Positions 18,597 through 27,773 of a stretch of 64,000 bases of DNA are shown here, piece after piece. The notes beneath the pieces were generated by a model that worked only from the letters and a program-made list of their open reading frames with translations, did no database searches and was not told where the DNA came from. A program made the position numbers and the translations under genes. The DNA comes from Okeania sp. SIO2C9. Its GTDB lineage: Bacteria; Cyanobacteriota; Cyanobacteriia; Cyanobacteriales; Microcoleaceae. Within the stretch, counting starts at the first letter, position 1. Every line of letters starts with the position of its first letter. The DNA lies in NCBI RefSeq assembly GCF_010672455.1, contig NZ_JAAHGO010000001.1:32382-96381 (forward strand), in the 5' to 3' direction.

Positions 18597-18934
18597 TGAA
18601 TAATACAATTAAACAGGTTTTTGTTGATTCTAATATCTGGCTTTATTGTTTTCTAAGTGGGCAAGATAAAGACCCAAAAGAAGATGCTAGAAAGCGAATG
18701 ATTGCTAATAGTATTACTGATGTGGAAGGGATTGTTATTAGTACCCAAGTGATTCATGAAGTTTGTTCGATTCTGAAGCGAAAGGTAGGTTTTAATGAGG
18801 AACAAATATTGAAATTAATTGAGTCTTTTGAGAGGCGTTATCAAATAGTAGCAGTTGATTTATTCATAGTTAAAAATGCTTCAGAGCGAATTTTTTCTAT
18901 TAACTTTCTATCATATAGCATTTTCAAATTTTAG
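18596..18934 (+). CDS. PIN domain toxin, C-terminally truncated
   Basis: 112 residues from ATG 18596, which overlaps the antitoxin stop by one base. PIN N-terminus with the first catalytic Asp (VFVDSNIWLYCFLSG) and the Glu in STQVIHEVCSILKRK; VapC-like RNase. The C-terminal third, expected to contain FWDALIVA-type Asp residues, is replaced by FSINFLSYSIFKF, encoded by a repeat (CATATAGCATTTTCAAATT) that recurs at 19932-19950. Loss of the last acidic residues probably inactivates it. Confidence 0.65.
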   Translation: MNNTIKQVFVDSNIWLYCFLSGQDKDPKEDARKRMIANSITDVEGIVISTQVIHEVCSILKRKVGFNEEQILKLIESFERRYQIVAVDLFIVKNASERIFSINFLSYSIFKF

Positions 18935-19069
18935 TAAATTAAAAATAATGGAAGTTAAAGACTATGCCCTATTTTCTATTCCTGAAATAAGAAAGTTTCT
19001 TTGACTTAGATGAAACGGGAATTTTTGGGGTAGGATAATATTTTTGAGTAGATTTATGGTTGGGTTTTT

Positions 19070-19156
19070 ATGGGTAATGAGGGTATGAATGCAGGCCAAT
19101 TGTTGAAGCAGGCTAATCAGTTGAAGAGAGCGGGGAGGTGGGATGAGGCGTACAAT
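19070..19156 (+). pseudogene. 5' fragment of a TPR gene (copy 2), cut by the RAYT element
   Basis: Encodes MGNEGMNAGQLLKQANQLKR followed by AGRWDEAY and then enters a REP palindrome at 19157. Same leader as the gene at 20039. The matching upstream sequence (GATTTATGGTTGGGTT) is preserved. Insertion of the REP/RAYT unit at the first TPR helix appears to have separated this 5' end from its body. Confidence 0.75.
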
Positions 19157-19191
19157 AAGAAACCCGGTTTCTTTGAGAAACCGGGTTTCTC
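19157..19191. repeat. REP-like palindrome, left of RAYT
   Basis: AAGAAACCCGGTTTC and GAAACCGGGTTTCT face each other around a short TTTGA spacer, giving a long hairpin. The same palindrome recurs right after the RAYT gene. RAYT transposases recognise such palindromes at their ends. Confidence 0.85.
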
Positions 19192-19264
19192 TGGCGGGGG
19201 AGGATGTCTTGACAGAAAAATTGCTTTTTTGTTATAATCTCGCTGTTAAACTAGAGCGATCGCT

Positions 19265-19834
19265 ATGCCACGCCGTAAAGTTATTCTTGAAGCTGGTAAT
19301 TATTACCATGTTTACAATCGGGGTAATAACCGTCAGCTTATATTTTTAGAACGGGAAAACTATCTTTATTTTTTGCGTCAGTTACAAGCTCGCTTAGTTT
19401 CTCAGGGTGTGGATGTTATTGCTTACTGTTTGATGCCAAACCACTATCATTTGTTGGTTTTTTTGCAAACGGAAGATTTTTCTAAGTTGATGCAGGGGTT
19501 TTCCCTAGCTTATACTAAAGCTATTAATAAGCGTTATCAAAGAGATGGTTCGCTGTTTCAAGGGCGTTTTAATGGGATTCGAGTTGATAGCGACGAATAT
19601 TTATTAATTCTAACTCGATACATTCATCTCAACCCAGTTCGCGCTAACTTAGTGGAGAATGCAGAAGATTGGGAATTTTCTAGTTACCAAGAATATATCA
19701 AGTTGCGTCAGGGGAACTTGCTGAAGTTGGATGAGATGCGATCGCTTTTCGACAGCACAGAGCAATATCGTTCTTTTGTCGAAGATGCGACAATTAGCGA
19801 GAAGTCAATTCAGCATTTAACTTTTGAGGAGTAG
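19265..19834 (+). CDS. REP-associated tyrosine transposase (RAYT, Y1 HUH family)
   Basis: 189 residues. HUH motif in CLMPNHYHLLVFL (about residues 57-69) and the Y1 region YIHLNPVRANLV with the catalytic Tyr near residue 117. The N-terminus AGNYYHVYNRGNNRQLIF is typical. Single-strand endonucleases of this family mobilise or spread REP palindromes. Palindromes with the AAACCCGGTTTC core bound the gene (19157-19191, 19839-19873), so this is a complete REP-RAYT unit. A HIP1 octamer overlaps the start region. Length and motifs indicate an intact protein. Confidence 0.93.
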   Translation: MPRRKVILEAGNYYHVYNRGNNRQLIFLERENYLYFLRQLQARLVSQGVDVIAYCLMPNHYHLLVFLQTEDFSKLMQGFSLAYTKAINKRYQRDGSLFQGRFNGIRVDSDEYLLILTRYIHLNPVRANLVENAEDWEFSSYQEYIKLRQGNLLKLDEMRSLFDSTEQYRSFVEDATISEKSIQHLTFEE

Positions 19835-19838
19835 TCAT

Positions 19839-19905
19839 AAGAAACCCGGTTTCTTGAAGAAACCGGGTTTCTCAGCATTAGTCCAAACCGGGTTTCTCAG
19901 CATTA
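19839..19905. repeat. REP-like palindromes, right of RAYT
   Basis: A full palindrome (19839-19873) followed by a half unit (AACCGGGTTTCTCAGCATTA, 19886-19905); the tail CTCAGCATTAG follows both. Together with 19157-19191 this gives 2.5 units around the RAYT gene. Confidence 0.85.
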
Positions 19906-20038
19906 GCGGGAGTTACGGTTGGGAGATTTACTATATAGCCTTTTCAAATTGTAGTAAATTAATGATAAAGTTGGGAAATAATTTTTGTAGATTTTGAATC
20001 TGATAATATTATATATTTAGATTGAGATTTTGGTTTTT

Positions 20039-21613
20039 ATGGGTAATAAAGCTATGAGTGCTGGTCAGTTGTTGAAACAGGCCAATCAGTTGAAGAGAGA
20101 GGGGAGGTTGGATGAGGCGATCGCTCTTTATCATCAGGTTATTGAAATTAATCCTAATTTTGCTTGGGCATATAATAATTTGGGGGATGGTTTTGTTAAG
20201 CAGGGAAATTTAGATGAGGCTATTGTTGAGTATCAACGGGCGATTAAAGTTAATCCTAATTCGGCTTGGTTTTACTATCAGTTAGGAGAGGTATTGGCTG
20301 AAAAAGGAAAGCTTGACATAGCATCTGTATACTTTCAAAAATCTATCAATTCTCACATAGATTTGTGTGATAAACTAAGCAAATGTTATCCAGAAATAGA
20401 AAATAATATCAATCAAGTAAATAATTTTTATTTGTTTCAAGGACAAGATTACGGATATTTGACAGATAAGCCTCAATGGGTTAGCTTTCCAGTAGATGAG
20501 AACTCTATGTATATCATAGAAGGAAAAATAGCTAGTGAAAATGCTCCTTTATCCAAAAAAGCCTTGGTTCAATTTGAATTTTTTGATCGAAACAATCAAA
20601 AAATATCTGGTTATTACCAAGGTTTCAGTAATTCAGATGATTTGGGTTTGTATAAGTACATAGATATTGCTAGCCAGAGCTTGTCAAAATTTTGCATTGC
20701 TTTTAAAACTCCACCAAAAGCTTTTTCTATTAATATAGGTTTTCGTCGCTGGCATAATAAAAGAACTAACAATCCAACAATAATATTTGAATCGTTAGTT
20801 AAAATTTATTTTAGTCAGTTGAAAAGTTTAGAAAGTTCAGTCTTATCATCTTGGGATTACTATAAATTAGGAGTTATTTGTTCAAAAAAAAATAAATTAT
20901 CTGATGCCTTATTTCTTTGTCAAGCATCCTTTGAAAAAAACGTAAACTTTTCTAAGTGTGAAGACAAAATAAGGGAATTAATTTTTAAGATAGAGTCTAG
21001 TAGCTCAGTACAATATTGGGAAAATAGATACGATCAAGGAGGAAATTCAGGCATAGGGACCCACAATGATAAATTAGCAGAATTTAAAGCTAATGTTATC
21101 AATGATTTAGTGGAGAAAGAGAATATTGAATCTGTAATAGAATTTGGATGTGGTGACAGCCGTCAGCTTGATTTCGCTAAGTATCCTAAATATATTGGCT
21201 TAGATGTTTCTAAAACAGCTATTAATAAGTGTAAAGAAAAATTTAAGCACGATCCGACGAAAAGCTTTTTTTTATATGATTCTGCATATTTTTTTGATAG
21301 AGGAACAATTTTTTCTGGTGATTTATCTATTTCGATAGATGTTCTATTTCACTTAATAGAAGATGATATTTATTATGCTTACTTAAATCATTTATTTGGA
21401 GCAGCTAAAAAATTTGTAGTTGTTTATTCATGGAATTTTGAAGATAGGGAAAAGTTTAAATTTCATATTAGACCAAGAAAATTCACACGAGATATAGAAC
21501 AACTAATTCAGGGATGGAAACTTTGGAAAGTTGTAAATAATATATATCCTGCAACAGAATTGGGTGAACGTAAAGGAAGTTTTTCTGATTTTTACATTTA
21601 TCGTAAAAGTTGA
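20039..21613 (+). CDS. TPR protein with C-terminal class I methyltransferase domain
   Basis: 524 residues from ATG 20039; an upstream TTG (20030) is less likely because the paralogous 5' fragments at 18131 and 19070 align to this ATG. Residues ~10-105 are TPRs (LDEAIALYHQVIEINPNFAWAYNNLG), ~105-265 an unrecognised beta-rich region, and ~320-524 a SAM methyltransferase with motif I VIEFGCGDSRQLD and the acidic YIGLDVS. The modular layout resembles cyanobacterial TPR-glycosyl/methyltransferases of surface polysaccharide loci. It converges with the minus-strand cluster ending at 21729, which also holds a TPR-transferase, so they may act together. The acceptor substrate is unknown. Confidence 0.8.
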   Translation: MGNKAMSAGQLLKQANQLKREGRLDEAIALYHQVIEINPNFAWAYNNLGDGFVKQGNLDEAIVEYQRAIKVNPNSAWFYYQLGEVLAEKGKLDIASVYFQKSINSHIDLCDKLSKCYPEIENNINQVNNFYLFQGQDYGYLTDKPQWVSFPVDENSMYIIEGKIASENAPLSKKALVQFEFFDRNNQKISGYYQGFSNSDDLGLYKYIDIASQSLSKFCIAFKTPPKAFSINIGFRRWHNKRTNNPTIIFESLVKIYFSQLKSLESSVLSSWDYYKLGVICSKKNKLSDALFLCQASFEKNVNFSKCEDKIRELIFKIESSSSVQYWENRYDQGGNSGIGTHNDKLAEFKANVINDLVEKENIESVIEFGCGDSRQLDFAKYPKYIGLDVSKTAINKCKEKFKHDPTKSFFLYDSAYFFDRGTIFSGDLSISIDVLFHLIEDDIYYAYLNHLFGAAKKFVVVYSWNFEDREKFKFHIRPRKFTRDIEQLIQGWKLWKVVNNIYPATELGERKGSFSDFYIYRKS

Positions 21614-21728
21614 TCAATAAGAGCTAGAGAATTATTATAGGAAAATTAAGGATAATAATTATTGAGTTTTCAATGTTTGAAATTTATAGATAAATATTTA
21701 TACCAACTTTTACTTTTCCTTTTAACTA

Positions 21729-22421
21729 TCAACTACGTTTCCTCCAAACCATAACCCCATGACTACTATTTTTGGTAATAGCTCGTGAAGGGATATTCGC
21801 TTCCGAAAACCTAGAGGAGTCAATCAAATCACGCAGCAAAACTTGTTCAAGCCCTTTAAATGCAGGGCCAAACATTAACTCAAAGTCCTCAGTACCAAAC
21901 GATCTCATATGATCTTCGTGACCAAATTGCTCTAAACGGTCGGTGGCAGATAACTCCTCTGAGAGATTTTCCCGAAACCGCTCTGAAAAAAATGGTACGC
22001 TAAAAATATGGTAGCCACCTGGAGCCAAAAGTTGATTAAGTTCCTGTAAAACAAACGCCGCATTACAGCGAACGTGTTCAAGAACATGAACGTGACACAG
22101 AACACCAACAGACTCCTTGCTTACCTTTTGAATATCAGTGCATAGATCGAACCTTTCTACATTTACTCCCCCTTTTTTGTATATATCTGGCTCAAAATCA
22201 AAAGGTCGATAATAATCTCCAAGCTTTCCAGCAAGCTTTTTGGCAATTCCAATCTCTGGCGCGAAGTGAAAGAATGGCAAAGTAATCTCACTTACCTTAA
22301 GAGTTTCAATAACTAACCAAAGCAGACGAGAGCGTTCAAAACTACCGCAACCACGGCAACGTGCATTAGTTCTACCTCTAAAATCTCCAAACTTATTACT
22401 TCCGCAAATAGGACATTTCAT
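21729..22421 (-). CDS. SAM methyltransferase with N-terminal zinc ribbon
   Basis: 230 residues. Residues 1-30 have two CxxC pairs (CPICGSNKFGDF, CRGCGSFERSR), a zinc ribbon found in methyltransferases of sugar-nucleotide and natural-product clusters. The catalytic part lacks a textbook glycine motif I but has the late motifs VLCHVHVLEHV and LAPGGYHIFSVPFF. Last gene of a minus-strand run (78 bases after the sulfotransferase). Substrate unknown; probably modifies a glycan or small molecule made by the neighbours. Confidence 0.78.
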   Translation of the reverse strand: MKCPICGSNKFGDFRGRTNARCRGCGSFERSRLLWLVIETLKVSEITLPFFHFAPEIGIAKKLAGKLGDYYRPFDFEPDIYKKGGVNVERFDLCTDIQKVSKESVGVLCHVHVLEHVRCNAAFVLQELNQLLAPGGYHIFSVPFFSERFRENLSEELSATDRLEQFGHEDHMRSFGTEDFELMFGPAFKGLEQVLLRDLIDSSRFSEANIPSRAITKNSSHGVMVWRKRS

Positions 22422-22499
22422 TTTAATTACTCCAATAAAAAAACTGATAGATTAAATTAGATTAAAAAAAACATTGGTAGTTCTAACCTGTAATTAGAA

Positions 22500-23318
22500 T
22501 CACCTTAAGTAGTCGAAGTTGTCTAGTACATCGCTAAAAATATTGTTCAGCTTTTCTATCGTTTGAGGTTTTAATTTTTCCTTATGGTCACCAGGAGTAA
22601 TCTTTCTTTTATGAGACATCTGCTCTTGCTCTAAAACAAACTCATCCTTATATTTCTGATAATATTTTTCTATAAGACTTTCAGGAGCTGAGAATTGCAA
22701 GGGAGACATCACTTGAGAAAGCCAACTTCTAAAGTTGGTCACCATATCTTCATACTTTACAAAAGTAAAATTTGGCATAGGCAACATTTTAATTTGCACA
22801 GCAGGTTTATATCTTTCTAGTAAAGAAAATGGCATTGATGGATCTACTTTTGCCCTGCCGATAATTAGACCTTTATCAGTTGCCCTGCTTATGCAATAGT
22901 CATCAATACTCATGTTTTGTATATTCTTTCGCTCTTCGCGACGTTTTTGGTCCCAGGATTTAGTGTTATGAGTCCAACCCTCTGAAAAATATTGAGAAAC
23001 CAGTATATCTCTGGGATCTCTGACTTGAAGAATATGCCGAAGCTCAGAAATATGTGCAAATTCATCATCTTTATGAATCAAGAAATTTCGTTGTGGACAC
23101 AAACAAAAACTTTCCTTAATATCAGAATTCAGTTGATTATGCTTGTATAAATTATTATTAACTTCAGGTTGATTATGAATAGAGAAATATAATATATTCT
23201 TCTCTATAGATAAATCTTTGAAAAGCTTATATAGAAAAACAGAAGCACTTTTTGGCAATGAGTATACAAAAAAGCCAAAAAGTTTTTCCTGCTCAAATAT
23301 TTTAGAATCTGTACCCAT
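22500..23318 (-). CDS. Sulfotransferase family protein
   Basis: 272 residues. 5'-phosphosulfate loop YSLPKSASVFLYKLF near residue 20 and the 3'-phosphate motif LQVRDPRDILVSQYF near residue 105 are the two PAPS-binding signatures of Sulfotransfer_1-type enzymes. The C-terminal half is helical with a KRKITPGDHKEKL segment like the PAPS-contacting GxxGxxK region. Would transfer sulfate from PAPS to a hydroxyl or amine. It lies in a run of transferases, consistent with a sulfated glycan or metabolite. Confidence 0.85.
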   Translation of the reverse strand: MGTDSKIFEQEKLFGFFVYSLPKSASVFLYKLFKDLSIEKNILYFSIHNQPEVNNNLYKHNQLNSDIKESFCLCPQRNFLIHKDDEFAHISELRHILQVRDPRDILVSQYFSEGWTHNTKSWDQKRREERKNIQNMSIDDYCISRATDKGLIIGRAKVDPSMPFSLLERYKPAVQIKMLPMPNFTFVKYEDMVTNFRSWLSQVMSPLQFSAPESLIEKYYQKYKDEFVLEQEQMSHKRKITPGDHKEKLKPQTIEKLNNIFSDVLDNFDYLR

Positions 23319-23453
23319 ATAAATTACCTAAACTCAAAATTTTAGACACCTTCAAACCTGGTATTGGATGATTATATCAAATCCGGTAACATCTGTCTTA
23401 TAAAACTAGAAAGAAAGAATAAGTATTTATATTAAGTAAGGCTAATAGAAAGA

Positions 23454-25322
23454 TTAATGCCAATACATATCATACATAGAGCAGGCAATAGCCAACCGAA
23501 CTATAAAAGAATCAATCATAAATTGGTGCTTGAAGTCACCGTTTGCAAAAAAATCACTATTAATTTTCCCCTCAGCCCGATAACTAATCTCTTTAAGGAT
23601 TTCCTGATTGACAACATCGGGAAGTACATCTACAAAGCTTGAGCTTAAAATGATCTCTGAAATTTGGATTCTTGAATTATAGGAAGAATCATAATCGAAA
23701 TCATATTTGAAACTACGGTTTTGCTTTTCAGGATCAAAAAAGTATTGTTTTGTTTTCTCGCTAGGTTGTCTTAGGGCGTACCCATCCTGAAAATTATGGG
23801 AGCTATCAGGAAAATCAGTTTTTTTCGGACTTCTGTCAAACCTCCATATTTCACCATATAAAGGTATGCGAGAAAGGTTATCATTTAATAGTCTGATTGC
23901 GCCAAACAATACTCTTTCAGAGACGCGATCAAAAACGGATAACCGTTCAGCAAAGCGGGCTACTTTTTCATCAATAAGAGGGTAAATCATAAACGCTTTT
24001 GATGTCAAATCTAGTGTTGCAGGAACCGCAAATTGTCCTACACGAAAGTCTTGATGTGCATAAAATAGGATATCTCTACCATCCCTAAAGTCTCCTGACC
24101 TGGACCCTCTCCAGCGTCCTAATGCTTTTATTGTTTCAATATTGCATTCATTAGATGTAAAGCTGGAAATAAAGATGTTCCAGAATTGCTCATTAAGAAA
24201 TGATTTCTGGCCGTTCATGCTCCGTGCTGAACCACCTCTCAATAAATGGCCATTTCCATGGAAAACTGGGCTATTTTGACAATGGGCAAGATCATTCTTA
24301 AAATTGTATTGATGAGAGAAGGCCATACCCAAACCATCTGTTGTTTGAAGACTATAAGCTAATGCCCGAAAAGCATCACTTATGACACGAGTTTTCCTGA
24401 TTTCGTATTCCACTTCAATACATTCAGCCACTTTAGAAGCAACAGCAGATTCTCCTCCATCTAAGCGGTCATAGGTAAATGCTGAAAGCTTTTTGCAGCC
24501 CAGACCACTCAATGCAGCACAGATGCTACGACTGTCTTTACCTCCCGATAAAAATATATAGGAATTCAGTGATTCTCTGATTGGGTAGCAAGCTGAAAGC
24601 AATTCTTCTGCTAGAAGCTTAGACTTTTCTGCCAGTGGCATATCTTGAGGAATTGGTTCTAGTTGTGATAGGGGATAGGCAACAAATTTGTATTTACCAT
24701 TTTCTTGAACTACAGATTTATTTGGTGGGCACGCTATGGTATTTAAGAATGGTGTATCCCCATCAACCGCAAAGCCAGCGCACAAATACTTATGAAAATA
24801 ATTCCGGTTGTGTCTAATACCCAAAGTTAAAGCTGAAGCACAATATACTAGCAAAGGTCTGTTGCCAATGACACTGTAACCATCTCTGTTTTTACCTACA
24901 AAAAGTCCAACACTTGGAGGCTGAGTGCTCCAAGAAAATACTTGGCTACAGTTTGATGGAATGTAAACATAAGACCCTATACCACCTGGGCTAGACTTAA
25001 TAATTAAGGAGCCATTTTTGAGATCCAATAGCGAAAAAATATTGCTTTCTTGCGCCGATGGTTCTAATACACCTTTGCCAGCATAGCCACAACAGAAGAT
25101 ATATCCACCTGAATTTTTCAGAAGCCCTGGATTAATGTTAGAGAAACCGCCATCATTGTTTTTATCTTTTTTCCAATAGACCAATATTCCACGATCAAAT
25201 GAATGAACAATACTGGTAGCATAGCCAGGTGGAAGTACTCTGGCTAATTGAGGAATAAATTCAACAATATCTTCTTTCGCAGCATCGGAAACTGTTTGGA
25301 AAAAAACATAAGGGTATGACAT
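23454..25322 (-). CDS. Asparagine synthase-related amide ligase
   Basis: 622 residues. The C-terminal half has the PP-loop ATP pyrophosphatase motif YIFLSGGKDSRSIC (near residue 257) and conserved downstream segments (AVPATLDLTSKAFMIYPL). The N-terminal half is glutaminase-shaped, but the protein begins MSYPYV, so the catalytic Cys2 of glutamine-dependent asparagine synthetases is missing. It may use free amine or close a ring intramolecularly, as beta-lactam synthetase does. Ten bases separate it from the FkbM gene; a 135-base gap follows. Known family members amidate sugar acids or peptides; the substrate here is inferred only from its neighbours. Confidence 0.82.
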   Translation of the reverse strand: MSYPYVFFQTVSDAAKEDIVEFIPQLARVLPPGYATSIVHSFDRGILVYWKKDKNNDGGFSNINPGLLKNSGGYIFCCGYAGKGVLEPSAQESNIFSLLDLKNGSLIIKSSPGGIGSYVYIPSNCSQVFSWSTQPPSVGLFVGKNRDGYSVIGNRPLLVYCASALTLGIRHNRNYFHKYLCAGFAVDGDTPFLNTIACPPNKSVVQENGKYKFVAYPLSQLEPIPQDMPLAEKSKLLAEELLSACYPIRESLNSYIFLSGGKDSRSICAALSGLGCKKLSAFTYDRLDGGESAVASKVAECIEVEYEIRKTRVISDAFRALAYSLQTTDGLGMAFSHQYNFKNDLAHCQNSPVFHGNGHLLRGGSARSMNGQKSFLNEQFWNIFISSFTSNECNIETIKALGRWRGSRSGDFRDGRDILFYAHQDFRVGQFAVPATLDLTSKAFMIYPLIDEKVARFAERLSVFDRVSERVLFGAIRLLNDNLSRIPLYGEIWRFDRSPKKTDFPDSSHNFQDGYALRQPSEKTKQYFFDPEKQNRSFKYDFDYDSSYNSRIQISEIILSSSFVDVLPDVVNQEILKEISYRAEGKINSDFFANGDFKHQFMIDSFIVRLAIACSMYDMYWH

Positions 25323-25332
25323 AGCCTCAAGT

Positions 25333-26133
25333 CTAAAAACCTTCTTGATGGAACTCCGCTACAGATGTAAAAAAAGTCGCAGGCATTTCGTGGGGACAGA
25401 ACAGCCAATCTCTACATTCATGACTCCTATCGCCCTTAATTACCTCCTTTGCACTACCAAGCTCACGTTTATCTAGGTGGTAATAAGTATAATTCAATGG
25501 ACTCAGTACTTCCATTAAGGCATTTTCAGTCCTACCTGCAAGCACCTCACAAATCATAAAAGGACGAGCAGATTTTATTAAATTGATGCCACCAGCAATT
25601 ACATCTGGCTCCGTTGACTCGGTATCTATTTTGATTACGCTAGGTATAGAGTTTGTCTGGCAGATGTTACTAAGGGTATCAAGTTCTACCTCAACTACTT
25701 CTTTTGCAGGTCGAAATCCCTTGCGCAGTGAGTTAGAAGCATCGCTTCGAGCCGAAATATACATTTGCGCTATACCACATTTGTCACCTAGTGCAACCTG
25801 GTGCAAAAAGATATTGTCTATTTTATTTAACTCGATCAAATTGCTAAATATATTTGCCAAATTTGGGACTGGTTCAAAAGCGTGAACAATAATATTAGGT
25901 ACTGCCTTTGCACACACTAACGAATAGATTCCAATATTGGCTCCAATATCAAAAAATACTTTATTAGGTGACTGCTTCAGGAGAGTTATACAAGTTGCGA
26001 GGGTCAATGATTCATAGGATGCAAGTCCTGACTGCAAAACTGTTTTCCCTACAATTGTACTTTCTGCACCTGAAAAATTGAGAGTTTTATCTTCCGTAAA
26101 GGCGAGAAGTTGACTTAATTTGATTGATGACAT
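25333..26133 (-). CDS. FkbM family methyltransferase
   Basis: 266 residues. Motif I VFFDIGANIGIYSLVCAK, acidic strand VHAFEPVPN, and the FkbM-typical IPSVIKIDTESTEPDVIAGG are clear. FkbM enzymes O-methylate sugars, polyketides and glycans. Lies 21 bases after the preceding methyltransferase and 10 bases before the asparagine-synthase-like gene, so certainly one transcript. Substrate unknown. Confidence 0.9.
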   Translation of the reverse strand: MSSIKLSQLLAFTEDKTLNFSGAESTIVGKTVLQSGLASYESLTLATCITLLKQSPNKVFFDIGANIGIYSLVCAKAVPNIIVHAFEPVPNLANIFSNLIELNKIDNIFLHQVALGDKCGIAQMYISARSDASNSLRKGFRPAKEVVEVELDTLSNICQTNSIPSVIKIDTESTEPDVIAGGINLIKSARPFMICEVLAGRTENALMEVLSPLNYTYYHLDKRELGSAKEVIKGDRSHECRDWLFCPHEMPATFFTSVAEFHQEGF

Positions 26134-26154
26134 GAATAAATTTTTCCAATCTTG

Positions 26155-26850
26155 TTAATTTTTTGCACAAATAAAACAAAACTGACCACAGACAGATAAT
26201 TTTCTCATTAATATTTGAGGATTATTACGCTTTGTATTTTCTCCCCACTGGTCGATCTCAATATTAAGAGGTGACTCGTTGATAAAATACTTGCTGTATG
26301 TCTTAGGACGCCCTTCGTATGTTCTTTTAACCAAGGTCAAACCATCTATGCCGGGACGGATTTCCTCTAATCTTAAACCTGCTTCCTGAACAATTTCCTT
26401 AAAGCCGTAAGGAGTAAAATTCCAGAGCTGAAATGAATGATAAGGCTCTAGATGTGAGGTAGAACCAACCAAATAGCCATCAGGCTTCAGGACACGAGCC
26501 ATATCCTTTAAAAGCGCCTCTGGATATCGAACGTGTTCTAGCACTTGTCGGCTAAATATCAGATCAATGCTATTGGATGGCATTGGTACATTGATTCCAT
26601 CAAAGTCCATGAATGTCGCATCGGTACGTCTCCGTTGTCGAACTTCTGGCGAGTCTACAATGTCCACACCAGTCCAAGAAGACTCTGGCAGCAATTCTTT
26701 AAACAAATCCACAGATGTTCCTGTACCACACCCAATATCTACAATCACCGACTTTGCCGGTAGTTTATCTAAAACCCTTTGCACCATCCATTCAGGAGTT
26801 ACTTGTTGAGGGTTGTCCTTCGGTACATAATCCTTCATTTCATGCCACAT
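26155..26850 (-). CDS. Class I SAM methyltransferase
   Basis: 231 residues. Methyltransf_11-type: VIVDIGCGTGTSVDLF (motif I), WTGVDIVDS (motif II), SNSIDLIFSRQVLEHV and ARVLKPDGYLVGSTSH. Its start overlaps the end of the upstream glycosyltransferase-like gene by 11 bases, implying translational coupling. Probably modifies a glycan or lipid headgroup built by the cluster. Confidence 0.88.
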   Translation of the reverse strand: MWHEMKDYVPKDNPQQVTPEWMVQRVLDKLPAKSVIVDIGCGTGTSVDLFKELLPESSWTGVDIVDSPEVRQRRRTDATFMDFDGINVPMPSNSIDLIFSRQVLEHVRYPEALLKDMARVLKPDGYLVGSTSHLEPYHSFQLWNFTPYGFKEIVQEAGLRLEEIRPGIDGLTLVKRTYEGRPKTYSKYFINESPLNIEIDQWGENTKRNNPQILMRKLSVCGQFCFICAKN

Positions 26851-27721
26851 AAGGTATTTCTCCTAATACACTGGTAATGTCTTTACGGAAGTAGTTAGTA
26901 TTCATTCCCGAAGGATTGCAAAGACTCGCAAACCTGACACCTCTGGTTATCTCTAAATAGCTTTCAATGTTTGCGAGGGCATCATTATTACCACCAAGTT
27001 CGTTGAACGTTCGATAAAGCGACACCTCTGGCTCTTTCCCAGTCACCGAAGGAAACTCCTGGCTTAGTGCACTATTAATAATGAACGATGGAGTACCAGT
27101 TAGAAGTGTGTGAGTCTTTAACCACAGGTCATCAGCTTTCGGCGCATACTGTTTTGCCACATAAATATTTCTCACCCTCGGATATATATGCAGTGGCGAG
27201 TACAAAACCCCATCTTTACCTGTAGGAACGTTCAACATCGAAGGGTTATTAGTAATATTTCGCGACCATTTTTTGTAAGAGATTAGTTTTTCCCGATCAA
27301 AACTCATTACTCGTCCACGAAATCCGATGACACAGCCATGCTTTAAGTAGTTTTCATAGAGTTGCCACAACCACCAGGGAGGATAAGCTGTATCATCATC
27401 CGCAGTAACTATCAGGGTATTGCAGAATTCAGTTGGGGTTCTTTCATAGACTTCATCAAGAACAGGTAAAATCTTACGGTAGGAACCAATGTTGTCCACA
27501 AATTTCACAAAAAACTTATTAGGTTTCTCTTCCAGCAGGTGACTGAGGTCGTTAGTAATCGTGGGGCAGCCTTCATCAAGTAAGTAAGGCTGTTCGGATA
27601 GATACAAACGTATTTCATAAGCATCCCTGGGAAAATCTTGAGCAAGCAAAGACTCTATCACGAGGTGGACATGATTAAGTCGAGAACTAATAGTTGTAAG
27701 GCTGATAATAACATTGTGCAT
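26840..27721 (-). CDS. Glycosyltransferase family 2-like protein
   Basis: 293 residues. GT-A fold start VIISLTTISSRLNHVHLVIESLL and a DxD-type metal site in LIVTADDDTAYP near residue 107. The C-terminal part lacks membrane helices. Resembles cyanobacterial and viral GT2-like proteins with a short N-terminal domain. Downstream of the TPR-GT gene (52-base gap) and overlapping the methyltransferase gene at 26850, so part of the same operon. Confidence 0.78.
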   Translation of the reverse strand: MHNVIISLTTISSRLNHVHLVIESLLAQDFPRDAYEIRLYLSEQPYLLDEGCPTITNDLSHLLEEKPNKFFVKFVDNIGSYRKILPVLDEVYERTPTEFCNTLIVTADDDTAYPPWWLWQLYENYLKHGCVIGFRGRVMSFDREKLISYKKWSRNITNNPSMLNVPTGKDGVLYSPLHIYPRVRNIYVAKQYAPKADDLWLKTHTLLTGTPSFIINSALSQEFPSVTGKEPEVSLYRTFNELGGNNDALANIESYLEITRGVRFASLCNPSGMNTNYFRKDITSVLGEIPYVA

Positions 27722-27773
27722 AGGATATACTTGAGTTGATATTTTTAATTTTTTTGATAGTAAACATAATAAC

